In this document: in pieces, positions 17,871 to 24,845 of the stretch
Layout: each line of letters opens with the position of its first letter
How positions within the stretch are numbered: the first letter of the stretch is position 1
Source of the DNA: Pseudomonas sp. CHM02
GTDB taxonomy: Bacteria; Pseudomonadota; Gammaproteobacteria; Pseudomonadales; Pseudomonadaceae
Assembly: GCF_000612585.1 (NCBI RefSeq)
Contig: NZ_JFCA01000056.1
Location: 1-41,142 of the forward strand
Reading direction: 5' to 3'
DNA length: 41,142 nucleotides
Program-made: the position numbers and the translations under genes
Notes under the pieces: model-generated
The model's database searches: none
The model's input: the letters and a program-made list of their open reading frames with translations, nothing else
Told to the model about the DNA's origin: nothing

Positions 17871-18911
17871 ATGACCGACAAGAGCCAACAATTCGCCAGT
17901 GACAACTATTCCGGCATCTGCCCGGAAGCCTGGGCCGCCATGGAACAAGCCAACCAGGGCCATCAGCGCGCCTACGGCGATGATGAATGGACCCACCGCG
18001 CCGCCGACGGTTTCCGCAATCTGTTCGAAACCGACTGCGAAGTGTTCTTCGCCTTCAACGGCACTGCCGCCAACTCCCTGGCGCTGTCCTCGCTGTGCCA
18101 GAGCTACCATAGCGTGATTTGCTCGGAAACCGCCCACGTCGAAACCGACGAATGCGGCGCGCCGGAGTTTTTCTCCAACGGTTCCAAGCTGCTCACCGCC
18201 CGTACCGAAAACGGCAAGCTGACGCCGGAGTCGATCCGCGAGATCGCCCTCAAGCGCCAGGACATCCACTACCCGAAACCGCGCGTGGTCACCCTGACCC
18301 AGGCCACCGAAGTCGGCAGCGTGTACACCCCGGAAGAAATCCGCGCCATCAGCGTCACCTGCAAAGAGCTGGGCCTGAACCTGCACATGGACGGCGCACG
18401 CTTCTCCAACGCCTGCGCGTTCCTCGGTTGCTCGCCCGCCGACCTGACCTGGAAAGCCGGCGTGGACGTGCTGTGCTTTGGCGGCACCAAGAACGGCATG
18501 GCGGTGGGCGAAGCGATCCTGTTCTTCAACCACAAGCTGGCCGAAGACTTCGACTACCGCTGCAAACAGGCTGGCCAGCTGGCGTCGAAAATGCGCTTCC
18601 TGTCTGCCCCGTGGGTGGGCCTGCTGGAAAACGACGCCTGGCTCAAGCACGCACGCCACGCCAACCACTGCGCGCAATTGCTGAGCAGCCTGGTGGCGGA
18701 TATTCCCGGCGTGGAGCTGATGTTCCCGGTGCAGGCGAACGGTGTGTTCCTGCAACTCTCGGAGCCGGCCATCGCGGCGCTGACCGACAAGGGCTGGCGT
18801 TTCTACACCTTCATCGGCAAAGGCGGCGCACGCTTCATGTGTGCGTGGGATACCGAGGAAGAGCGTGTAAGAGAATTGGCGGCGGATATTCGGAAAGTGA
18901 TGGAGGCCTGA
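17871..18911 (+). CDS. ltaE: Low-specificity L-threonine aldolase
   Basis: Starting at ATG 17871 gives 346 residues, the known length of the Pseudomonas enzyme. An in-frame extension upstream would overlap the divergent TraX gene. The PLP lysine is Lys207 in CFGGTKNGMAVGEA, and the cofactor-contacting Asp is in LHMDGARFSNA. It cleaves L-threonine and L-allo-threonine to glycine and acetaldehyde. Its place between the sarcosine oxidase and betaine monooxygenase genes fits a shared glycine pool. AGGAA lies about 9 bases before the start. Confidence 0.93.
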   Translation: MTDKSQQFASDNYSGICPEAWAAMEQANQGHQRAYGDDEWTHRAADGFRNLFETDCEVFFAFNGTAANSLALSSLCQSYHSVICSETAHVETDECGAPEFFSNGSKLLTARTENGKLTPESIREIALKRQDIHYPKPRVVTLTQATEVGSVYTPEEIRAISVTCKELGLNLHMDGARFSNACAFLGCSPADLTWKAGVDVLCFGGTKNGMAVGEAILFFNHKLAEDFDYRCKQAGQLASKMRFLSAPWVGLLENDAWLKHARHANHCAQLLSSLVADIPGVELMFPVQANGVFLQLSEPAIAALTDKGWRFYTFIGKGGARFMCAWDTEEERVRELAADIRKVMEA

Positions 18912-19087
18912 AGCCGCGGGCCTTTCAGCGACTTTGCAGAGACTGTTTGTACGTATTTCTGACAGTATCTATCTACCCCCTGCGTTGGATAGGATCTCGT
19001 CACCCCGAACAAACGGACGCGTTATTTCGGGGTTGACTGCCTGCCGAACAATCGGCTGGAAATGGAAATCCTGTAGAGGGCAACATC

Positions 19088-19288
19088 ATGGAATATCAAA
19101 GCAACGGCAATACCCTTCAGAGCGACGGCACCGCCAGCACCACCGTCATTGATTGGGATGAGTTCAGGAAATACGCAAAAGTCGGTGACACCATCAAAGA
19201 GCCATCGAGGACGTTGAGGATCTACGACAAAGTCTATGAACTGACCGCATCAGGTCAACATTTCGTCGTCCATATCTACGCCCAGTAA
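19088..19288 (+). CDS. Small hypothetical protein, 66 residues
   Basis: The ATG at 19088 is preceded by GAGGG at good spacing, and the reading frame has no large antisense competitor. The product is soluble and acidic to neutral, without signal peptide, cysteine or membrane segment. The first 20 residues are rich in Ser, Thr, Asn and Gln, and the rest (WDEFRKYAKVGDTI, LRIYDKVYELTASG) looks like a small beta-rich fold. I do not recognise a family. It converges on gbcB with a hairpin between. Confidence 0.65.
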   Translation: MEYQSNGNTLQSDGTASTTVIDWDEFRKYAKVGDTIKEPSRTLRIYDKVYELTASGQHFVVHIYAQ

Positions 19289-19299
19289 CCGTTAAGGCC

Positions 19300-19328
19300 C
19301 GCGCCGGAGGCTCATGACCTCCGACGCG
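19300..19328. terminator. Hairpin between convergent small gene and gbcB
   Basis: Arms 19300-19310 and 19318-19328 pair at 10 of 11 positions around a 7-base loop. It starts 12 bases after the small gene's stop and lies 12 bases beyond the gbcB stop on the other strand. No T run is present, so its role as a bidirectional terminator is inferred from position. Confidence 0.5.
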
Positions 19329-19339
19329 GATCATGAGAG

Positions 19340-20440
19340 TCAGAACTCGATGCGCACATCGCCCTTCGGCACACTGCAGCACGACAGAATGTAGCCTTCG
19401 GCCTCGTCTTCCTCCGTAATCCCGCCGTTGTGGTCCATCTCGACCTCGCCCCCCAGCTTCATCACCTTGCACGTGCCACAGATACCCATGCCACAGGCTT
19501 TCGGGATCAACAGGCCGAGCTTGGCAGCCGCAGCATGCACGGTTTCGCCCGGGGCCACGCGAATGCTCTTGCCCGAGGCGATGAATTCCACCTGATGCAG
19601 GTCCGCCACGTCGATTTCCGGCGCGTCGGCAGCTTGTTCGGCCTGCTCCACTGCATCCGCACGCGCTTCCGGCGGCGTGGCGCCAAAGGACTCTTCGTGA
19701 TACCGGGCCATGTCGAAACCGGCCACTTCGAGCAGACGTTTCACGGCATTCATGTACGGCGTAGGGCCGCAGCAGAACACTTCGCGCTCCAGGAAGTCGG
19801 GCACCATCAATTCGAGCATCTTGTGGTTCAGGTAACCGCGATACCCCGCCCATGGCTCACCCAACCCGTGTTTCTCGCAGATCAGGTGCAGGCTGAAGTT
19901 GTCGATCCGCGACGCCATGTGTTCCAGCTCGCGGTGGTAGATGATGTCCTTGGGCGAGCGGGCGCTGTGGATAAACGTCATGTCGACGTTGGCGTTGGTG
20001 TCATAGAACCAGCGCGCCATGGACATGACCGGGGTAATCCCCACGCCGCCACTGAGGTACAACACTTTAGGGCTTGGGAAGTCGATGGCATTGAACAGGC
20101 CCACCGGCCCGTGCACCGCCAGCTCCTGGCCTTCGTGCAAGGTGTCGTGCAGCCAATTGGAGACCTTGCCACCCGGTACGCGCTTGATCGTCACCGAGAA
20201 GCTGTAGGGCACCGACGGCGAGCTGGAAATGGTGTAGGAACGCATGATCGGCTGGCCGTCGATTTCCAGTTCCAGGGTGACGAACTGACCCGGCTTGAAA
20301 AAGAACAGGATCGGCTGGTCGGCCATGAAGCAGAAGGTGCGCACGTCCCAGGTTTCCTGGATGACTTTGACGCAACGGACGATGTGCCGACCATTGGCCC
20401 AGGTCTGGGTGGTTACCGGATTCAGGAAATTGCTGGACAT
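19340..20440 (-). CDS. gbcB: Glycine-betaine monooxygenase reductase component
   Basis: The ATG at 20440 has GGAG six bases upstream and gives 366 residues. The protein is a ferredoxin reductase fused to a C-terminal ferredoxin. RSYT at 67-70 is the flavin-binding motif, GGVGITPVMSMA is the NAD(P)H-binding loop, and a plant-type 2Fe-2S site is present as CGMGICGTC plus a later Cys in CCSVPKG. It passes electrons to the Rieske oxygenase GbcA. It is divergent from gbcA across a 282-base shared regulatory region. A perfect DnaA-box 9-mer occurs within the coding sequence at 19966-19974. Confidence 0.95.
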   Translation of the reverse strand: MSSNFLNPVTTQTWANGRHIVRCVKVIQETWDVRTFCFMADQPILFFFKPGQFVTLELEIDGQPIMRSYTISSSPSVPYSFSVTIKRVPGGKVSNWLHDTLHEGQELAVHGPVGLFNAIDFPSPKVLYLSGGVGITPVMSMARWFYDTNANVDMTFIHSARSPKDIIYHRELEHMASRIDNFSLHLICEKHGLGEPWAGYRGYLNHKMLELMVPDFLEREVFCCGPTPYMNAVKRLLEVAGFDMARYHEESFGATPPEARADAVEQAEQAADAPEIDVADLHQVEFIASGKSIRVAPGETVHAAAAKLGLLIPKACGMGICGTCKVMKLGGEVEMDHNGGITEEDEAEGYILSCCSVPKGDVRIEF

Positions 20441-20514
20441 GTTGTTCTCCACCGCCGACATCGGCCTTATGGTGGCGATTCTGCGTAACGCAAGAACCAC
20501 CCATTTACCTATCT

Positions 20515-20539
20515 GCGACATTCACATACTTATCGCGAC
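20515..20539. promoter_or_regulatory. Candidate AraC-type operator in the gbcB-gbcA intergenic region
   Basis: GCGAC occurs at 20515-20519 and again at 20535-20539, 20 bases apart on the same face of the helix. The minus strand reads TCGCGATA and TCGCAGATA at these sites. AraC-family regulators such as GbdR bind direct repeats at about this spacing. Assignment to GbdR is inference from gene context. Confidence 0.35.
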
Positions 20540-20722
20540 CAGCCCCCAACGACCTAGGGTTGCGCGTCGGGATCTGATTGGGCCATGTCGCCCATGGATA
20601 AGGTTCGGTGCATCGCCGGCCCCACACTCGCTCCCAACAACGACGCTTTCTTTACGCCTTGCACAGCACCAACCGTAGCCACTATTCGCCGGCCACACAG
20701 AATGGCCATGAGGACACATACG

Positions 20723-22018
20723 ATGGACGTCACCGCAACCTTAAGCTTGGGCGATCCGCTGGAACCCGCACGCAAGGCCACCGCGCAAATGCTGCAAGAG
20801 CGCGAGCGCACTTTCTCGCTGCCACAGCCGTTCTACTCTGATGAACGGCTGTTCGATATCGACATGCAGGAGATCTTCCAGAAAGAGTGGTTGATCGCCG
20901 GCATGACCTGCGAAATCCCGACCAAGGGCAACTACCTGACCCTGCAAGTGGGCAAGAACCCGATCATCGTGATCCGTGGCGCCGAAGGCGTGGTGCACGC
21001 CTTCCACAACGTGTGCCGTCACCGTGGCTCGCGCTTGTGCACCAGCGACAAGGGCAAGGTCGCCAAACTCGTGTGCCACTACCACCAGTGGACCTACGAA
21101 CTGGACGGCCGCCTGCTGTTTGCCGGCACTGAGATGGGCGCCGACTTCGACATGAAGCAATATGGCCTCAAGCCGGTGAACGTGAAGACCGCCGGCGGCT
21201 ACATCTTCATCAGCCTGGCCGAGAACCCGCCCGCCATCGATGACTTCCTGTCGACGCTCAACCACTACATGGAACCCTACGACATGGAAAACACCAAGGT
21301 GGCGGTGCAAACCACCTTGATGGAAAAGGCCAACTGGAAGCTGGTGCTGGAAAACAACCGCGAGTGCTACCACTGCAATGCGTCGCACCCAGAGTTGCTG
21401 AAAACCCTGCTGGAATGGGACGACGTCACCGACCCGCGCGCCGACCAGGCGTTCAAGGACCACGTCGCCGCCTCGGCCGCTGCCTGGGATGCCGAGAAAA
21501 TCCCTTACGCCCACGCCAGCTTCGGCCTGCGTAACCGTATCGTGCGTATGCCGCTGCTCAAGGGCACCGTGTCGATGACGATGGACGGCAAGCAGGGCTG
21601 CGCCAAACTCATGGGCCGCATCAAGAACCCGGACCTGGGCTCGATGCGCATCCTGCACCTGCCCCACTCGTGGAACCACTGCATGGGCGACCACATCATC
21701 GTGTTTACCGTGTGGCCGATCAGCGCCCAGGAAACCATGGTCACCACCAAGTGGATCGTGCACAAGGACGCGGTGGAAGGCGTGGACTACGACGTCGAAC
21801 GCATGCGCCAGGTCTGGGACGCCACCAACGACCAGGACCGTCGCCTGGCCGAAGAGAACCAGCGCGGCATCAACTCCACCGCCTACCAGCCCGGCCCGTA
21901 CTCCAAGACCTATGAGTTCGGTGTGGTGAACTTCGTGGATTGGTACAGCGAGCGCATGTTGAGCAACCTGGGGGCCGCCCCGGCACCCTACCTCAAGGGC
22001 GTTGCGGTTCACGAATAA
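20723..22018 (+). CDS. gbcA: Glycine-betaine monooxygenase, Rieske oxygenase component
   Basis: Starting at ATG 20723, with GAGGA upstream, gives 431 residues. The N-terminal Rieske site is Cys98, His100, Cys118 and His121. The catalytic domain has ECYHCNASH, whose two histidines bind the mononuclear iron. With GbcB it demethylates glycine betaine to dimethylglycine and formaldehyde using O2. It is one of the first committed steps encoded here and joins the carnitine and choline routes. It is followed by a REP pair and the DnaA-box island rather than another gene. Confidence 0.95.
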   Translation: MDVTATLSLGDPLEPARKATAQMLQERERTFSLPQPFYSDERLFDIDMQEIFQKEWLIAGMTCEIPTKGNYLTLQVGKNPIIVIRGAEGVVHAFHNVCRHRGSRLCTSDKGKVAKLVCHYHQWTYELDGRLLFAGTEMGADFDMKQYGLKPVNVKTAGGYIFISLAENPPAIDDFLSTLNHYMEPYDMENTKVAVQTTLMEKANWKLVLENNRECYHCNASHPELLKTLLEWDDVTDPRADQAFKDHVAASAAAWDAEKIPYAHASFGLRNRIVRMPLLKGTVSMTMDGKQGCAKLMGRIKNPDLGSMRILHLPHSWNHCMGDHIIVFTVWPISAQETMVTTKWIVHKDAVEGVDYDVERMRQVWDATNDQDRRLAEENQRGINSTAYQPGPYSKTYEFGVVNFVDWYSERMLSNLGAAPAPYLKGVAVHE

Positions 22019-22024
22019 CCCTAC

Positions 22025-22119
22025 CCCTCTGGAGCCGGCTTGCCGGCGATAGCAGAGTGTCAGCCGGTACATCTACTGACTGATACACCGCTATCGCCGG
22101 CAAGCCGGCTCCTACGGGG
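22025..22119. repeat. REP pair (REPIN-like) after gbcA
   Basis: The arms GGAGCCGGCTTGCCGGCGAT (22031-22050) and its inverse at about 22091-22113 flank about 40 bases. This is the common GAGCCGGCTTGCCGGC class of this genome. It marks the left edge of the DnaA-box island. Confidence 0.9.
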
Positions 22120-22179
22120 ATGTGTTGTTCAAGAATTGATCAATATTGTTCTAAGCCTGTCTTTACGTGCCCTCCAGCC

Positions 22180-22740
22180 TTTACCCAACAACTTATCCAC
22201 AAAGCCACCCACAGCAATTGTGGGCAAGTGCGTTCTCCGCTCCGAATTAAATGAAGAAAATCCGTGACTTATTCAAGTTAGCGGGTTTCAGCCACTCTTG
22301 GTCATTTATTGACCAACCCAATGAAAGCCATGATATACGTGCCCTGTAGCGGTACGCGAACACCTTATCCACAGAAGCACCAACAGACTTTGGGGGCAAC
22401 TTGAACAGTGCTGTGGAAAACCACCTAAAACCTACATAAATCGTGGTTTGCAGGGATTTTAGTCAGCAAAAAACCCAAATTGATCAGATTTCAACCAACC
22501 CTTTGAAAGCCTTTATTTATAAGGCCTGCAGCCGATAGCGAACACGTTATCCACAGAAGCGCCAACAGAGAATGGGGGCAAGTCTGCCGGGAAAAGTGCA
22601 CAAGCACAGCGAAAAACCCAAGCAAAAACCGTGAGTTAGCTTGGTCGTTTTTCGTACAGAGGGCTGCAGGGCTTGATTTACAGGGGGTGTGGACAACCGC
22701 GAACAGGTTATCCACAGACGGGTCAACAGGGATTGTGGGT
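22180..22740 (+). repeat. Four diverged tandem repeats, each with one perfect DnaA box
   Basis: TTATCCACA occurs at 22193-22201, 22365-22373, 22547-22555 and 22708-22716, all in the same orientation and 172, 182 and 161 bases apart. Units 2-4 carry GCGAACA exactly 9 bases before the box start. They carry CAACAG about 16 bases after it, and all four units have a TGGG(GG)CAA-like block about 26-28 bases after it. Further similarity extends upstream of the box, for example CCAACCC then TGAAAGCC in units 2 and 3. Two near boxes lie in opposite orientation, at 22412-22420 (TGTGGAAAA) and 22688-22696 (TGTGGACAA). The island is visibly richer in A and T than the surrounding genes, and I find no credible gene in it. 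The function is not established; DnaA binding or titration is the natural hypothesis. Confidence 0.85.
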
Positions 22741-22748
22741 AAGCCCTC

Positions 22749-22843
22749 TGTAGGAGCCGGCTTGCCGGCGATGACGGCGTGTCAGTCGAGACATCCATCG
22801 GCTGAACAATTGCTATCGCTGGCAAGCCAGCTCCTACGGGGGG
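22749..22843. repeat. REP pair (REPIN-like) before etfB end
   Basis: Arms TAGGAGCCGGCTTGCCGGCG and GCTGGCAAGCCAGCTCCTA flank about 40 bases. The right arm runs up to the etfB stop codon at 22844. It closes the DnaA-box island on the right and may act as the 3' end of the dgc-etf operon. Confidence 0.88.
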
Positions 22844-23614
22844 TTAGCGTACGACGCCTTCCTCTATAAGCAGTTTGAGGATAGCTTCGGCGCCCGCTTC
22901 CGGGCTGAGGCCCTTGAGCACTTGCCCACCGCCGCCACTGGCCTTGGCCGTGGCGGCTTTCATACGGTCGGCACCGCTCTTGGCTTTGATCACCTTGAGG
23001 CGCTTTGGGCGTGGCTTGGCCGGCTGGAGCACGGCGCCTGTGAATAACTCGTCCTGCTCGACCTCGACTTCATGGGCCGCCAGCTCACCGCGCTGCGCGG
23101 GGCCGTAGGCGCTCTGCCGGGGTTTGGGCGCGGCGTTATCCACTGTCGCCAGAAACGGCAGGCGCACCTTCAGACGCCGCCGCTGGCCACGTGGCAAGGC
23201 TTGCAGCACATGGGCCACGCCGCCGTCGATGGACTCCACCTGCGCCAGCCCGACAATCAACGGCCAGCCCAATTGCTCGGCGAGCAAAAACGGCAACATG
23301 CCCGAGCCTTCCCCGGTTTCCGCCTGGCTACCGGCAAGCACCACTTGGGCACCGGCATCACGCAGGTACTCGCTGAGCACCGGCAAGGCATCGCTGCCGG
23401 CCGGTTGTTCCAGCACATGCAATTGCGGCAAGCCCATGCCCAGGTAGCTGCGCAAAGTCGGTTCGGCGATGTTGCCGGCGTGCAGCACCTGCAACTTATC
23501 CCCAGCCATTTGCAGGCCCAGTTCGACGGCGCGTGCGTCCTGCTCGGCACGGCGCGGACGCCCGGAGGTAGGGTGGGCGCCGATGGAAACCAGGCTGATT
23601 ACATTCGTTGTCAT
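22844..23614 (-). CDS. etfB: Electron transfer flavoprotein beta subunit, divergent
   Basis: The ATG at 23614 has AAGGAT at good spacing, giving 256 residues; an ATG two codons upstream is possible. The fold is an adenine-nucleotide alpha hydrolase-like ETF-beta, with AEQDARAVELGLQMA, VVLAGSQAETGEGSGMLPFLLAEQLGWP and a C-terminal arm. It lacks the usual MKVLVAVKRV-type start, so it belongs to the specialised ETF subgroup paired with dimethylglycine demethylase rather than housekeeping ETF. It binds AMP, dimerises with EtfA and carries electrons from DgcAB. It is last in its operon, 10 bases after etfA. Confidence 0.88.
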   Translation of the reverse strand: MTTNVISLVSIGAHPTSGRPRRAEQDARAVELGLQMAGDKLQVLHAGNIAEPTLRSYLGMGLPQLHVLEQPAGSDALPVLSEYLRDAGAQVVLAGSQAETGEGSGMLPFLLAEQLGWPLIVGLAQVESIDGGVAHVLQALPRGQRRRLKVRLPFLATVDNAAPKPRQSAYGPAQRGELAAHEVEVEQDELFTGAVLQPAKPRPKRLKVIKAKSGADRMKAATAKASGGGGQVLKGLSPEAGAEAILKLLIEEGVVR

Positions 23615-23624
23615 GGCCATATCC

Positions 23625-24845
23625 TTAAGCCGCATCGCGCTTGGCGCCGTTGCGGTAGGCCTCGACCGCAACGATCAAGGCTTGCAGTATCGCGGCGCTT
23701 TCGCCGATCACCGAGAGGTCGGCACGCTTGATCATGTCGCAACCAGGGTCGAGGTTGATTGCCACTACTTTGTCGCAGGCGCCAATGCCCTGCAGGTGCT
23801 GGATCGCCCCGGAAATGCCCACGGCCACGTACACCCGCGCCGTGACCCAGGTGCCGCTGGCGCCGACCTGGCGGTCACGCGCCATAAAGCCATCGTCCAC
23901 CGCCACCCGCGAAGCGCCTTCGGTGGCGCCCAATGCAGCGGCAGTCTGGTGGAACAGCGCCCAGTCCTTCACCCCATTGCCACCGGAGAAAATGAACTCC
24001 GCCTCGGCCATGGGAATCGCCCCCGGGTCCACGGCTACCGCGCCGAGGTCCTCGATACGCGGCAAGCTGCGCGCCAACGCTGTGGATAACTCTACAGGTA
24101 ACGCTTCGTGACGGGTTTCGCTGACTGGCTCAGCGCATTCTGCGGCAGCCAGGATCAGCCGCGGCAGCGTGCGGGCCAAGTCTTCCTGGCCGGCACCGGC
24201 GCGGCCGATGCATTCGTCGCCCTTGATCTGCCACACCCGTGTGGCGGGGCGCTCCTTGAGGTTCGCGGCAAAACGTCGACCCAGTTCGCCGCCACCGCTG
24301 CGGCTGTCCGGCAACAACCAATGACGTGGGTTGAACTGGTTATCCACAGCACGCAAACCGTGCACGCGTTGCTCCGGTGAATAACCATCGAATTCGTGGC
24401 CCTCCAGCACCAGCAAGCGGTCGACGCCAGCGGTCGCAAACGTACTTTCCTTGTGTTCGCCAAACACCACCGCGAGCACTGCGCCGTCGCTGCCGGCCAA
24501 TTGCCGCGCCAGGCCAAGCAGGTCGCGGTCGTGACTGCTCAGGCGGCCACCGACCATGTCCGGCACCACGTTGATGTAGAACGCAGGCACAGGCACCTGA
24601 TGCAGCGGCAATTGCACGTCCACCGCCGCCGTGCGCTTGGCCGCGCCGCCCTGCTGGGCGCCGCTGCGGTCGATGCGCTTGATGCCGTTGGGGCCGATAA
24701 AACCGACGCCATGTACGTTCTTGCGGATGACGCCGTTAGGTCCCATCCAGCTGTGTTGCACCGGCTGCATCGCCGCGTGCAGCGGGTGCAGGCGGTTGCG
24801 GGCGATCCATTCGGCCCGTGGGTCGCGGCGGATAATGTCGCTCAT
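23625..24845 (-). CDS. etfA: Electron transfer flavoprotein alpha subunit with N-terminal extension
   Basis: The ATG at 24845 follows GGAGG and overlaps the dgcB stop as TGATG, giving 406 residues. The C-terminal FAD domain is clear, with GASGTWVTARVYVAVGISGAIQHLQG in overlapping blocks (for example VAVGISGAIQHLQG) and INLDPGCDMIKRADLSVIG. Typical EtfA is about 310 residues. Here about 80 extra residues precede the core, with two copies of a GPNGV/I-R/K-type pattern (WMGPNGVIRKN and FIGPNGIKRID). The role of this extension is unknown. Two perfect DnaA-box 9-mers lie in the coding sequence, at 24081-24089 and 24340-24348. Confidence 0.9.
   Translation of the reverse strand: MSDIIRRDPRAEWIARNRLHPLHAAMQPVQHSWMGPNGVIRKNVHGVGFIGPNGIKRIDRSGAQQGGAAKRTAAVDVQLPLHQVPVPAFYINVVPDMVGGRLSSHDRDLLGLARQLAGSDGAVLAVVFGEHKESTFATAGVDRLLVLEGHEFDGYSPEQRVHGLRAVDNQFNPRHWLLPDSRSGGGELGRRFAANLKERPATRVWQIKGDECIGRAGAGQEDLARTLPRLILAAAECAEPVSETRHEALPVELSTALARSLPRIEDLGAVAVDPGAIPMAEAEFIFSGGNGVKDWALFHQTAAALGATEGASRVAVDDGFMARDRQVGASGTWVTARVYVAVGISGAIQHLQGIGACDKVVAINLDPGCDMIKRADLSVIGESAAILQALIVAVEAYRNGAKRDAA

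Noticed and set aside
22180..22740. Possible CRISPR array from the regular repeats
   Set aside because: The repeats are too diverged and too far apart (161-182 bases), spacers are not unique 30-40-mers, and no cas genes are present.
22491..22825. Minus-strand reading frames in the DnaA-box island, with repeated LLxLLWITCS-like segments
   Set aside because: They arise from translating the tandem repeats themselves, lack ribosome sites and resemble no protein family.
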